Shown piece after piece: positions 1-15,100 of a stretch of 64,000 nt of DNA. Where the stretch lies: assembly GCA_963971305.1 (NCBI GenBank), contig OZ020306.1, positions 41,623,512 to 41,687,511 on the forward strand, read 5' to 3'. Numbering within the stretch: the stretch's first letter is position 1; every line of letters begins with the position of its first letter. The position numbers and the translations under genes are program-made. The notes beneath the pieces are model-generated. The model saw only the letters and a program-made list of their open reading frames with translations, did not search any database and had not been told where the DNA came from. Origin of the DNA: Arcuatula senhousia (lineage: Eukaryota; Mollusca; Bivalvia; Mytilida; Mytilidae).

Positions 1-95
1 GCAACTAAGGATCATAGAGGTTTCTATAGTTTCATTCTAACGAAAATTCGAATTTTATAGATAAAATATTTGATACACTATCATCATTTTTACAG

Positions 96-194
96 GGTGG
101 TGTATATTGTCGATCATCCTGGCCGTTATTGTCATACTACTACTACTACTACTTATCTGTTGTTGCTGTTACACTCCTATCGTGGTTTCCATTG
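96..194 (+). CDS. Exon: transmembrane segment with Cys4 cluster
   Basis: The acceptor is ttttacag and the donor gtaaga; the exon is 99 nt, phase 1 at both ends. It encodes W-C-I-L-S-I-I-L-A-V-I-V-I followed by six Leu, Ile, then CCCC and YTPIVVSI. The hydrophobic run of about 20 residues is a clear membrane helix. The adjoining Cys block is typical of palmitoylated juxtamembrane sites on the cytosolic face. Part of the Leu run is a (CTA)n stretch. The following exon adds K, RR and K, which by the positive-inside rule puts the downstream part in the cytosol. Exons before it are outside the window, so signal-anchor and type I topologies cannot be separated. Confidence 0.75.
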
Positions 195-3100
195 GTAAGA
201 GAAAAAAATGTTTTGAACTGATATTTATTAAAATATATGTTAGGACCAGAGATTCAGAGGAAAAGTGAAATTTCTAAACATTAAAAGTTTATTTTAAGTT
301 TAATTATATAACTTTATTTTCTTGTGCTTGCATATTTTGAACATGTTTTACTATTTAGACGTTTAAACCAACTGACATATATCATCAGCGCTAACCATGA
401 CAATATCTACCTATTTCGACCAAGGATGGATCTTGCAACGTTTGTAGTAATTTTCCTGCATTGTAAAAAACTTTTTGAGTGCTAACAAAAAAACTAGTTT
501 GTCAAAGTTTATGTATTGTCTAATCTTTTCAAAGTATTTTGTTGTGTTTGTTTGGTCGTGATCAGATGCATCGACTCGTCGAGATGTTATCTCTGTTATT
601 GGTTGATATCATTTCAAGTAAAGGCTTTTCTACAGCTAGTTGTATTATTTATTGTCTGTCTTTGTTTTTTGACGTTGTTAGTTTTATTTTTTTCCTCGTC
701 TCAAGGACAGTTTTGTGCTGATTGCGAGTCAACGTCAAACAGTTAGATGCTGTGACAATGGGACAAACAAAATTGTAAACTTACATTTAACTCCATCCAT
801 GAGGTTTTGCCCATAGCTTTATTAATTTGGCTTTTGATTGGTTTAATTTATACTTTTAAACATCTTTTGAAGGTATGGATTTCCTAAGTTTGGATATTCT
901 AGCGCTCAAAAAATAAATACATTGATAATAATTTACCACTTTTGTCTCGTCTACGAAGAATAGTCGCGAAAGGAGAGACATTGGCATTACTTTCCAGCGG
1001 CGACTGCGTGAACTTTTTGTCATTCTTTTGTGGAAAATAAATTACATAAAGGGATGATAGCTGTTTATGTGATTCTTATGAATACAGACTGTTTTGGTTA
1101 TGATCTATGCATATATTACCACGTCATTTAACCTTAACCTCATTTTCAAGCTGCAGTGACTTTGTAAACTTATGTCTTTTTCCAGGCCATAAAACTCTGT
1201 GCAATGCTTTTGCGGAAAATTACCTTTTTTGAAGGCTTATAGCTAGGCATTTTATATTATAGTAGTTATGGTACACCATTTTCACGATTTCGTGTGATTG
1301 TGACCCCATTTTCACGCTTCAGAAACTTTATGACCTTGGGTTTTTTTTAGGCCGTAAACTTCTTTGTAAGACTTGTGGACAGGGTATAATAGCTAGGCTA
1401 GGTTTTTATATCAAGTCTGTTTCTCAATGAATATGATATCTTAAATCACTTTTATTAGTTGGTCCACAGATTCCTTTTTGTGATCAAATGTCATTCAGTC
1501 ACCTGCCACAAGACAATGACTTTTATTACCCTCTGATATCAAGAACCTTAGGCCTGGTCAAACTTTCAACATTTTGTGATTAGGCCAACGGGCGAGAGAT
1601 ACTTTTAGATTGTACTTAACATGCTTCTTTTTATCCCCATAAATGCCTCGTTTATATTGATTTGATCTTAATATCATCATTTTTTTTAATTCACATTCTT
1701 GTTTTTTCTATGTCATACTTTTATCTGAAAGTGTAAATATTAATCATTCTGAATTCTGTTTGTTATAGGAAAGTGTCTCTTTAGACGTTGTAAATGTTGC
1801 AGTAAGTATTTTCTTAGAATGCATTTATTAACATCAATTTTAACGTGTATGTGTATGTGTTTAAGCAAAATCTGACCATTTTGAAAAGTTGAATTAAAAA
1901 GCTCCTTAGCACCTACAGCATCTTATGTACACATTTGTTTAATCTCATAATATAAAAAATAAAGAAACAGTATAAATGGGACGACCAGTTTTGTCCTTAC
2001 CGAAGAACTAGCATGGTTTCCTGAGACCATTCCAGCAATTGTTGTAAAGAGAAAGTCTAAAAAACGTTTTTTGTCATTTTTACCCCTGACGAGGAACGAA
2101 CCATGTAACTTGGTGAAAGTAGCCCGACGCGTAAACAGCACCATAGGAATCAAGTTTTATAAGTACTATGGATAAAGAGAGTCCGACCTAAAATCATCGT
2201 TGGAAACAACAGCTACATAAAGCATGCTTATTTTGACAAATAAATTAACTGAAAAATTTTAATGAAACTTCTCAATTACATGTTCCTTTTTCAAAAGCCG
2301 TTTATATTTTATGTTGAATGAATTTAGATATTACCAAAGAGGTTGATAAAAAATATACATTCGAGTTAGAGATCGATAACGGTGTTTGGAAATTGACAAA
2401 CCTGAATTGGTATAACATAGTAAAAGTGGGATTTATTAATGTGAAGCATACTCATCGTTTTATGCTTACATTCAGGCCTACTTTAAGATCATTAAATTAT
2501 CCAAAAATCTTTTTTTCAGATAAATCAAATGCCAAGTTCATAAGCTGTAAGTTTTAGTTGAAGATAAGGAATGAGCCGAAAGATAGGTATAAGACAGGGG
2601 AATTTTTGTTTATAAAAAAAAAAACGCTTGAAACATTTCCTTTTTTCCAGCTGGTTGCTTCAGATTTGTTTTAAGCGGAAAGTCGTTCGGTTTAATTGTG
2701 CATATATTGGGTTTCCGCAACACGCTTGCTTCATTAATACGATAATCAGCTAACAATTATGAAAACACAAACCTATTTCACTATTCATATGAAACACTTA
2801 TTTTTTTTATTTTACCATCTTAAAAAATATATATTCTTTTGTAGGGTTATTAACACTTAGAGGTAAGAAATGATATTAAGTAAAACCACTTTTGATTTTT
2901 TTTAATTACAGTAGAAAATAATGGCAACAAATTGAGAAAAGTTAAACATTAAAAGGCCACCGTTTTCTCGACTTTATCGTTACTATATTTTGAAAGAAAT
3001 GATAAATAGTGGTACTTTTATCATAAGTCTAAATGACAACATAAAATCTCTGTGCGCGTGTTTTGATATATGGTATTTAAATTTTGCTTGCCGTGAAACT

Positions 3101-6100
3101 GGACTATCTTATATTAAATCGAAATAACTTTAATTGTTTGCCTGACAAATTTTATTTTCGTTTTTTTTTTTTTTGTAGAAAGTTGCTGTGGTTGCTGTTG
3201 TTGCTCTCCCTATTGCTTTGGTAGGTAAAGTCTTTCTTTATTATGAGATATATTGAAACGGTAGTTGGTTACTGGGTGCAAATTGTAAATGGTAATATGT
3301 TACAACCATGGGTTTAATGTCAGTTTAGACACCTTCATAAGGCACTGGTTTAAAGAACAACCAAGATCAAAATAACAGTCAAATACTGTATTTACGACGC
3401 TCGCGAGCATGATCGTGTGTGTTCGACGCACTTTTGCCAAATAGGGCAGTTGGTAGTTTTGATGGTGGAGGAAACCTTAGCACCCGGGAGAAATCACGAC
3501 CTTTGGCAAGTTACTGACAAACTTAATTACATACAACAACCTGTGGTGGTGATCGTCTAGTGATCAATTGCATGTCACTAAACCATAGCCTGAGATCACA
3601 CGGCCATTCAGTCAATGGACTAGAACATCTAGGTCAAGAAATATAAAGGACGGACATTAACAACTGACCAGTAACCAAAAAAGACAGGAAATGTCCTCAC
3701 TCTGGCTTGGAAAGCATCATAATGGTTCCAAAGACCTCAACCTAAGGGGATCATCCATACACTCCATGCGATGCAATGCGTCGTTGCTATTCATACAAGC
3801 ACCACGCCCCACCTGCGGAGCTCCACACGTAATCAATCCTGTAGACGTAATCGATTTCCAAATGATTCGATTATCGCCACTTCCATTGATCTCACTTATG
3901 ATGTGGTATAGCAGACAGGAACCGCTTACCCATCTGGAACAACTGAGTTCACTCTTGTAACGACTTGAGTTTATGTTGTTGATATTTGTTCGGATGATTT
4001 TGTGTGATGTGTTTCCTTGTGCTGTTCTTGTTCGTGTTAACCGGTTTTTTTTTTGTTACCCTTTCGGACTTTTGACACTTGAATGCCTTATCTGTGCCTC
4101 TTTGCTTCTTACAAAAAGTGGGTACAATAAATTTCCTTAACATGAACAAATAAAGACTATTAGCAACCTTTCAAAGAAATATACTAGTATTAGGTAAACT
4201 AAAGCTTGCACATGGCTGGAAACAAGAAGCAAAGAGGCACAAATGGGGTATTCTACTGTCAAAATTCCAAAAGGGGGACGACAAAACCAGTTAACACGAA
4301 CAAGAACAGCATGAGGAAATACAAAGCATAAAAAACAACAAAATAAACCGACCAGAAATCAACAACACGATCTCAAGTCTTAACAAGAGTAAGTGCCAAG
4401 CTTAAATCAATGTGGAAGAACTGTCTTTACATATTTCTTAAATATCACCATACGTAAATACGCGTGAGTGAGTGGGTGAGTTTGGTACTTTACGCCCTCG
4501 CAACACTATGTAGGTTAGGGTTTTGAAGGCGATGAACATGATAGGGATGATGAAATGAACATGATGGTGATAAATGAAATATCGGGGTGTGTGGGAAACA
4601 AAGGAGCAGCATTTTTTTAAGAACCACAGAAAAAGGGGAAGATATGGTTAGTCTTGGAAAATTAAGCCTATATGGTGCAGTAATTGACGGTCCACACAGG
4701 GTTTTTTTTAGTGCATGAAGCGTGGCACTCTCCACATAAGTTAGTCCACTGTTGTCAGCGATATTATAGACCTGACAACCCCCGTTCTGTTTGACGTCAA
4801 AATTCCAAGACCCTTAGTCGCCTCTTACGACAAGCTATGCACTGCTGTGGGCCTATTCGCCTCCCGGGCCCCACAAGGGGTCGTAAATACGGAATTATAG
4901 AATGTGAGGTTGAGAGAGACAAGTACATTGACACTTTGATTTTTGTAAATACGCAATGAAAAAATATCAAAGTTTCAATGTAATTGTCTCTCTCAACCAC
5001 ACATTCATCACAGATATGAAACTTTGCATCAAAATAGAAATAAAATAGTAAAGGCTTACCTTAGCCGTAACAGTCTATTTTTTACAACTGCAATATAATG
5101 ACAATTTTGGTTTACATCTAGTGTTATTGCAGTGAATGTTTTTCCTTATTTATACACCTTCGCGTCCAGGGATAGCATAATGGTAAAAAAGAATAAAATA
5201 AAGGAATAACAAAATTACCGGACTTGAAAAACCAATCTCAAATGTCTATAAGACGAGACAAAACAAAGAGAGATACCGAAAATTTGTTGAATCGCAAAGG
5301 TCCTGAATTGGTACAGGCATTTTTCTACCAATGGCTGATAACGAAAAAAGAATTTTCTTAGAGCGGTGTCGGATCAACAAATCAATAAATAATATCTTCC
5401 ATGTAACTATAGACTTCACAAAAATCAAAGATATAATAGGTGCTATTTAATCAATGCTAATATAATATTAAACAAATCCAAATTACTCTCGTTACGATTT
5501 GAGTCAACGTTGTTTGCTCAACTCATCTGTAAAATTAGAAACTCATAGGCGGATCCAGGGGGGAGCTGGGGGGGGCCCGGGTCCCCCCTTTTGGCGGAAA
5601 AAATTGGTTGAATATATATGAAATCATTGAATCGTGACTAAAGCGGGCCCCTCTGAGGCCAGGTCATTGGGCCCACTCTTTTCAGAATCTCTGGATCCGC
5701 CTCTGAAACTAATATGAAATAGGCATTGCCTAAATACGAACACAGCACATGCAGTATAAATTTAAGTTGATCCTCTTCCGCGTACGTCTCAATTGAGGAA
5801 TAAAATTGTTTAAAATTCAGAACATAAGATCAAAATGACCCCATTCCCGAAAAGACTTGGTGGACACTTTTGATGCAATGTTAACAGTGATATCCTCCTC
5901 AAACACAAGCGATGTTAGTTTTCGTTAAACAAGTTCCGAGTCACACGATTGAAATGTTTAGATTGATTATTAATCATTATTTTGAGCTGTGGACACAATG
6001 TCTTTAATATTAATCGTCTTTGTTTTTGCTAGCATAGTTTTTCAGGAACGAATAAAAAGTTTGATATTGAAAGATTGATGATCAGTTCATTTTCTAGAAC

Positions 6101-9100
6101 GTTCAGTTTATGACGAGATGCTTGGGGCGAATGAGCGTTAAAAAGAAAACCACGAGAAGCATATCTGGACGAAAAATAATCACTATCACCATTTAGGCAA
6201 ATTTTACGCGGGAATTTTCTGTAGAGCTCTCCGCTACGAGCTGTGCTCGCTATAAAAAGGTGCCAAGATTTCATTGTCCTACTTCTAATTTCAATAACGA
6301 AGGGACTTATAACCAAGACCATTATAAATAAGATGTTAAAGGACAGGTAGACTAATCAACTGTGTGCTTTAACATGATCGAAGAACAGATCAAATGACAA
6401 AAGTAAAAAAACAAAAGAGAGGCTGTGCTTTCTATCATGATTTGTCAGTTACTCAATAATTAGCTGATACATCGGGTAGAATCGGTATATCGGTAAAAAA
6501 TGATCATGGGGTCAAGTATTGTGCATGATCGCGAACAATTCTGTACCGGATCGTGAACAACACATTTGAATTTACTAAAAATTAAGAAACTGCAAATGTC
6601 ATTCTAAAAACTAAAAGCGTTGACCAAAATAACTAGGTTTCCATTACTGATATACATATTAACATTTAATTTTGAAATTCCCATTGTCCAAAAAAACGTA
6701 AAGGCGCTGTCCTACCCAACGTTTTTCATATAAAAGTTAAATTAAAAAGAACATTTTTTTTTCAAAAAAAAATATTAATCTGATATAAAACCGGAACATA
6801 TTTTGATGTTTAACATTGAAATAGTATATATGAAACAGATTAGATTTTTAACCTTAATGGAATATTTAGGAGAAAAAATTGTCAAAACGGTCCAGAATCT
6901 GCCTTATATGATCGTGAACGATTTGTTATTTGCAAAATCTGATCGTGAACAGGAAAACGTGACCACATAATATATATTATTTTTCAACTACAACTTCAAT
7001 TAAATTACATATATATCCTTTACAAAACTGAAAACATTGCTATTAGACGATTTTGCATGGTTTCCTCCCAATCAGGCTCTTAATAAAGATTTAGAATTTC
7101 ATCTTTTCCACAAAAGGATCACACAGCGATTGGCACAAAAATATCATTAGATTTTAAATACCGTTTCGCATGCGACGAATACTCGCGGAAGGTGAAACAG
7201 GTGTTACCTTTCGGCGACGGCAGATTTACGTGAGTGAGACGTTTGTGAAAGAAGAATAACTTGAACACTTTAATGCCTATGCATCTGATACATGATATGT
7301 AGACTCTTTGGGTTATGGTCTACGTAATTGGCACCATACGGTGTGACATTGATTCAATTTTCATGTTTAAAAGACTCCGTTAACTTAGATTTTTTTGTTT
7401 GTAAGAATTTGTGAAAATGAATGTCATTTGGTAGACATCTTGGTTGAGTCTACACAGCTAACACCATGTCATATGACCACGACCCATTATCTTATTTCAG
7501 TGACTCTGTAAACATATGTCTTTGTTTTATTTGTCACATATGTCTTTTTTTTTTATTTGTTAAATTTTAATCAGACTTATTTTGTTTGAAAGCCTAATAC
7601 TATGAAAGTTTCGTAGAGAGGAAAGAAACAGAGCGGTATCGATGTGTCACTCGAACGTCAAAAGTTTTATAGGACAAGGACAAAATTAGTATACCTGATT
7701 AAGAACAGCACAAAGAAACAGACAAAATAAATTTCACAAAAGTAAATGAATAGCAATATACAAAGTTGACGTGAAGTCGTAACGAGACTGAATTCAAGTG
7801 GCTGCAAAGGAGTAAACATATTAAATACGAAAGAAACAGTTTATTTTTTATTTAACTAATTCAATTGAAATTTGTGTGCATTTGTCATCGATATGCCACC
7901 CTGTAAATGTTAGATTTTTTCCATCCTCATTGGTTTCTGTTTGGTCGTGCGTTTGTTTAACTTTTCGCGTCTTTGTCTTCCATTGGGCTTTCACATTGCA
8001 CTGATTTCTGTGTATTTTTCTTTTCATCCCTGTAAAAATATGCTCTGTATATACATGTCAATTTATGCATACGCTTAAACTCTTCATTTCTTAAAACATT
8101 CGATGTTGACTTAAAATTATTCACGATCATAGTTCACGATCCAAAAAACAATGGTACTAAATTGTTCGCGATCCAAAATCAATGGTACTTAATTGTTTGC
8201 GATCCCACAATTAACAAAATAAACATAAAATGTACATTTTCTCTATTACATATTACATTTGAAAGAAGATACATTTTTCAGTTATTGTTTAATGAAATAA
8301 TGATATTTGAATCCAAAACATCATATTTCATGCATCTTTACATAAATTTGATACAGAAAACACATGTTTTGTGAACAAAATGTGTTAAATTCTTACCTTT
8401 TTATATTAGCATATTATCTGACTTTTCAAAATTTGAGAAAGCTATTATTTTTTTTTTCTGTAAAACGGCTTTCATGTTTTAATTTCTTTAGATAAGCCAT
8501 TTTGCCAGACATCATAATTTCTTTTACTTGTTGCTTTATGAAACGTACTAGAAGACAAAAATCCAATATGTGTTGTTCACGATCCAGTCAAAATTGTTCG
8601 CGATCATGTATTATAATTGACTGCCAGAGAAAAAATTGTTCACTATCATTTTAACCGATATACCGATGCTCCCCTGTGTGATATACAATCTTAGATTCTT
8701 AGTGTAAAAAATTAAAGTTTTAACATTGAAATTTTTTTTAGTGAGTGAATGAGTGAGTTGGTGTTTTACGCCCGTGCAACGCTATATAGGTTATTTTCGA
8801 GCGATGAAAATGAAAATGATGATAAAATGAACATGAAATGATTTTTTTGTTATCTTCAGCTTGTTTATATGATGCTGCTTTGTAGAGGGTAATATTGATC
8901 GTGCATATTTGCTTTTACCATGTGAAATACATGTACATGTATATTGTATGAAAGTTACATAAAGAAATAATGAAAAACATTTTAATTTCAGACCACGAAA
9001 AAGGTAAGATTTTTTAGCACTTATAAACACTAAAGAAAATATTTGCCCACTCTATATCAAAAATGCTGATACAAATATCAAGTACGTTCTGTAAAATCAT

Positions 9101-12100
9101 GTCTAAAATGGAGAAGTTAATTGGATTTCTAATATTATCTATTTTATCAAATGAGTCCTTGATTCTTATTTTTTCAAATGTAAAAATCAGTTATCATTTT
9201 TCTTAAGTTTACACCCTCGACCGTTCTTCAACATAATTTATATGCAAACAGTAGATGTTGCAAATCATCTACAGGACACAAATACGAAAACATTGGCGGA
9301 ATAGGATAAACGCTATATTTTTCCTCTCTGTCTGACCTCATTTTTTATACTTTTGTAAAATCATCTTTGGAGAGCTCTAACATTAAATCTTCAACAACTG
9401 TATATAATATTCTTTTAGGTGGGTTATGTAGACGTCCATTGGTGTGCGAAAAACTTGGTTGGAAATGTTGCAAATGTAAGTTTACCTAGTTATGTCTCCC
9501 CTTCCCAGAAGGGGGAGACATATTGTTTTTGTATCAGTTCTTCTTCTTCTTATTCTTCTTCTTCTTCTTCTTCTTCTTCTTCTCATACAAAGCGTGTCCG
9601 GGCCATAACTTTTTTATCCTTTGAGATAGGGCTTTGATATTTGGCATGTGGATATATCACAAAGAGATGATGTGTCGCGTATAAGAATGACCTTAATATA
9701 ACCTTGACCTTTGACCTCAAGGTCAAATTAATGCTAATTTTACATCGAAAGTGTTCCGGGCCATAACTTTTTTGTTCTTTGACATAGGGCTTTGATATTT
9801 GACCTGTGGATGTATCACCATAAGACGATGTGTTGCGTACCAGATTGACCTTCATATGACCTTGACCTTTGACCTCAAGGTTAAATTAATGCTAATTTTA
9901 CATGGAAAGTGTGTCTGTGCCATAACTTTTTATGCTCTTTGACGTAGTGCTATAATATTTGACATGTGGATATGTCACCATGAGATGATGGGTGGCGTAC
10001 CAGAATGACCTTCATATGACCTTGAAATTTGACCTCAAGGTCAAATTAATACTAATTTTACATCCAAAGTGTTCCGGGCCATAACTTTTTTTGTTCTTTG
10101 ACATAGGGCTTTGATATTTGGCATGTGGATGTATCACCTTGAGATGATGTTTCGCGTACCAGAATGACCTTCATATGACCTTTGACCTCAAGGTTAAATA
10201 GATGCTAATTTAACATGGAAAGTGTGTCTGTGTCAACATTTTTGTTCTTTGACATAGTGCTTTAATATTTGAGATGTGGATGTATCACCATGAGATGATG
10301 GGTTGCGTACCAGAATGACCTTCATATGACATTGACCTTTGACCTCGAGGTTAAATTAATGCTAATTTTACATGGAAAGTGTGTCGGTGCCATAATTTTT
10401 TATGGTCTTTGACACAGGGCTTTGATATTTGGCATGTGGATGTATCACCATGAGATGATGTGTTGCGTAACAAAATGACCTTCATATGACCTTTGACCTC
10501 AAGGTTAAATTAATGCTAATTTTACATGGAAAGTGTGTCTGGGCCATACCATTTTTGTTCTTTGACATAGTGCTTTAATATTTGACATGTGGATGTAACA
10601 CAATGAGATGATGGGTCGCGTACCAGAATGACCTTCATATGACTTTGACCTTTGACCTCAAGGTTAAATTAATGCTAATTTTACATGGAAAGTGTGTCGG
10701 TGCCATACCTTTTTATGTTCTTTGACATAGGGCTTTGATATTTGACATGTGGATGTATCACCATGAGATGATGAGTTGCGTACCAGAATGACCTTCATAT
10801 GACCTTGATCTTTGACCTCAAGAAAAAATTGATGCTATTTTTACACATAAAACATGTCTGGACCATACATATTTATATTCTTTAAACAAAATGCCTTGAT
10901 TTTTGACTTGGTAATGTGTCATCATGAAAACAATGTGTCACCTACCTTAATGACCTTGACCTGTGACTTCAATGTCAACTAAATGCTAATTTGACATGCA
11001 AAGCCTTCCAGGCCATAACTTTTTTATCCTTAAAATGTAGATGTATCATTATTAATCAATTTGTTGTACAATGTATGTCATTGTGACTTTAACCTTGACC
11101 TCAAGTTTGAACTTGTGTTATTTAAGGAAGGGGAGACATCAGTTTTAGAGCGCTAAAACAGTTTTTCCTAGTTAATAATTCTAATACCTTCTAATTAATA
11201 CATTTTTAGTTGACATGTGAAAACGGAAAAAGGAAAAAATGTGGATGTATCACCATAAGACGATGTGTCGCGTACCAGATTGACCTTCATATGACCTTGA
11301 CCTTTGACCTCAAGGCTAAATTTATGCTAATTTTACATGGAAAGTGTGTCTGTACCATAACTTTTTATGCTCTTTGACATAGTGCTATAATATTTGACAT
11401 GGGGATGTGTCACCATGAGATGATGGGTGGCGTATAAGAATGACCTTAATATAACCTTGACCTTTGACCTCAAGGTCAAATTAATGCTAATTTTACATTG
11501 AAAGTGTTCCGGGCCATAACTTTTTTGTTCTTTGACATAGGGCTTTGATATTTGACCTGTGGATGTATCACCATAAGACGATGTGTTGCGTACCAGATTG
11601 ACCTTCATATGACCTTGACCTTTGACCTCAAGGTTAAATTAATGCTAATTTTACATGGAAAGTGTGTCTGTGCCATAACTTTTTATGCTCTTTGACATAG
11701 TGCTATAATATTTGACATGTGGATATGTCACCATGAGATGATGGGTGGCGTACCAGAATGACCTTCATATGACCTTGAAATTTGACCTCAAGGTCAAATT
11801 AATACTAATTTTACATCCAAAGTGTTCCGGGCCATAACTTTTTTTGTTCTTTGACATAGGGCTTTGATATTTGGCATGTGGATGTATCACCTTGAGATGA
11901 TGTTTTGCGTACCAGAATGACCTTCATATGACCTTTGACCTTAAGGTAAAATAGATGCTAATTTAACATGGAAAGTGTGTCTGTGTCAACATTTTTGTTC
12001 TTTGACATAGTGCTTTAATATTTGAGATGTGGATGTATCACCATGAGATGATGGGTTGCGTACCAGAATGACCTTCATATGACATTGACCTTTGACCTCG

Positions 12101-15100
12101 AGGTTAAATTAATGCTAATTTTACATGGAAAGTGTGTCGGTGCCATAACTTTTTATGGTCTTTGACACAGGGCTTTGATATTTGGCATGTGGATGTATCA
12201 CCATGAGATGATGTGTTGCGTAACAAAATGACCTTCATATGACCTTTGACCTCAAGGTTAAATTAATGCTAATTTTACATGGAAAGTGTGTCTGGGCCAT
12301 TCCATTTTTGTTCTTTGACATAGTGCTTTAATATTTGACATGTGGATGTAACACAATGAGATGATGGGTCGCATACCAGAATGACCTTCATATGACTTTG
12401 ACCTTTGACCTCAAGGTTAAATTAATGCTAATTTTACATGGAAAGTGTGTCGGTGCCATACCTTTTTATGTTCTTTGACATAGGGCTTTGATATTTGACA
12501 TGTGGATGTATCACCATGAGATGATGAGTTGCGTACCAGAATGACCTTCATATGACCTTGATCTTTGACCTCAAGAAAAAATTGATGCTATTTTTACACA
12601 TAAAACATGTCTGGACCATACATATTTATATTCTTTAAACAAAATGCCTTGATTTTTGACTTGGTAATGTGTCATCATGAAAACAATGTGTCACCTACCT
12701 TAATGACCTTGACCTGTGACTTCAATGTCAACTAAATGCTAATTTGACATGCAAAGCCTTCCAGGCCATAACTTTTTTATCCTTAAAATGTAGATGTATC
12801 ATTATTAATCAATTTGTTGCACAATGTATGTCATTGTGACTTTAACCTTGACCTCAAGTTTGAACTTGTGTTATTTAAGGAAGGGGAGACATCAGTTTTA
12901 GAGCGCTAAAACAGTTTTTCCTAGTTAATAATTCTAATACCTTCTAATTAATACATTTTTAGTTGACATGTGAAAACGGAAAAAGGAAAAAATGTGGATG
13001 TATCACCATAAGACGATGTGTCGCGTACCAGATTGACCTTCATATGACCTTGACCTTTGACCTCAAGGTTAAATTTATGCTAATTTTACATGGAAAGTGT
13101 GTCTGTACCATAACTTTTTATGCTCTTTGACATAGTGCTATAATATTTGACATGGGGATGTGTCACCATGAGATGATGGGTGGCGTACCAGAATGACCTT
13201 CATATGACCTTGAAATTTGACCTCAAGGTCAAATTTATACTAATTTTACATCCAAAGTGTTCCGGACCATAACTTTTTTGTTCTTTGACATAGGGCTTTG
13301 ATATTTGGCATGTGGATGTATCACCTTGATGTGTCGCGTACCAGAATGACCTTCATATGACCTTTGACCTCAAGGTTAAATAGATGCTAATTTAACATGG
13401 AAAGTGTGTCTGTGTCATAACATTTTTGTTCTTTGACATAGTGCTTTAATATTTGACATGTGGATGTATCACAATGAGATGATGGGTCCCGTACCAGAAT
13501 GACCTTCATATGACTTTGACCTTTGACCTCAAGGTTAAATTAATGCTAATTTTACATGGAAAGTGTGTCGATGCCATAACTTTTTATATTCTTTGACATA
13601 GGGCTTTGATATTTGGCATGTGGATGTATCACCATGAGATGATGTGTTGCGTAACAAAATGACCTTCATATGACCTTTGACCTCAAGGTTAAATTAATGC
13701 TAATTTTACATGGAAAGTGTGTCTGGGCCATACCATTTTTGTTCTTTGACATAGTGCTTTAATATTTGACATGTGGATGTAACACAATGAGATGATGTGT
13801 CGCGTACCAGAATGACCTTCATATGACCTTTGACCTCAAGGTTAAATAGATGCTAATTTAACATGGAAATTGTGTCTGTGTCATAACATTTTTGTTCTTT
13901 GACATAGTGCTTTAATATTTGAGATGTGGATGTATCACCATGAGATGATGGGTTGCGTACCAGAATGACCTTCATATGACATAAACCTTGACCTAGAGGT
14001 TAGATTAATGCTAATTTTACATGGAAAGTGTGTCGGTGCCATAATTTTTTATGGTCTTTGACACAGGGCTTTGATATTTTTCATGTGGATGTATCACCAT
14101 GAGATGATGTGTTGCGTAACAGAATGACCTTCATATGACCTTTGACCTCAAGGTTAAATTAATGCTAATTTTACATGGAAAGTGTGTCTGTACCATAACT
14201 TTTTATGCTCTTTGACATAGTGCTATAATATTTGACATGGGGATGTGTCACCATGAGATGATGGGTGGCGTACCAGAATGACCTTCATATGACCTTGAAA
14301 TTTGACCTCAAGGTCAAATTTATACTAATTTTACATCCAAAGTGTTCCGGACCATAACTTTTTTGTTCTTTGACATAGGGCTTTGATATTTGGCATGTGG
14401 ATGTATCACCTTGATGTGTCGCGTACCAGAATGACCTTCATATGACCTTTGACCTCAAGGTTAAATAGATGCTAATTTAACATGGAAAGTGTGTCTGTGT
14501 CATAACATTTTTGTTCTTTGACATAGTGCTTTAATATTTGACATGTGGATGTATCACAATGAGATGATGGGTCCCGTACCAGAATGACCTTCATATGACT
14601 TTGACCTTTGACCTCAAGGTTAAATTAATGCTAATTTTACATGGAAAGTGTGTCGGTGCCATAACTTTTTATATTCTTTGACATAGGGCTTTGATATTTG
14701 GCATGTGGATGTATCACCATGAGATGATGTGTTGCGTAACAAAATGACCTTCATATGACTTTTGACCTCAAGGTTAAATTAATGCTAATTTTACATGGAA
14801 AGTGTGTCTGGGCCATACCATTTTTGTTCTTTGACATAGTGCTTTAATATTTGACATGTGGATGTAACACAATGAGATGATGGGTTCCGTACCAGAATGA
14901 CCTTCATATGACTTTGACCTTTGACCTCAAGGTTAAATTAATGCTAATTTTACATGGAAAGTGTGTCGGTGCCATAACTTTTTATGTTCTTTGACATAGG
15001 GCTTTGATATTTGACATGTGGATGTATCACCGTGAGATGATGAGTTGCGTACCAGAATGACCTTCATATGACCTTGATCTTTGACCTCAAGAAAAAATTG

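Noticed and set aside
2318..2557. 79-codon ATG frame
   Set aside because: Only its last 27 nt have matching splice sites and phase; the rest looks like intron.
3691..3960. 89-codon frame
   Set aside because: It runs into an R4 copy and its content has no domain; treated as chance in repeat-rich intron.
9419..9637. Plus-strand frame starting at ATG 9425 region and running through the donor into the TTC microsatellite
   Set aside because: The first 57 nt are a real exon in another reading; the read-through part is microsatellite Ser codons.
9583..11608. Minus-strand reading frames of about 90 codons inside the satellite
   Set aside because: They repeat with the satellite monomer and have no domain; the frames arise from the repeat itself.
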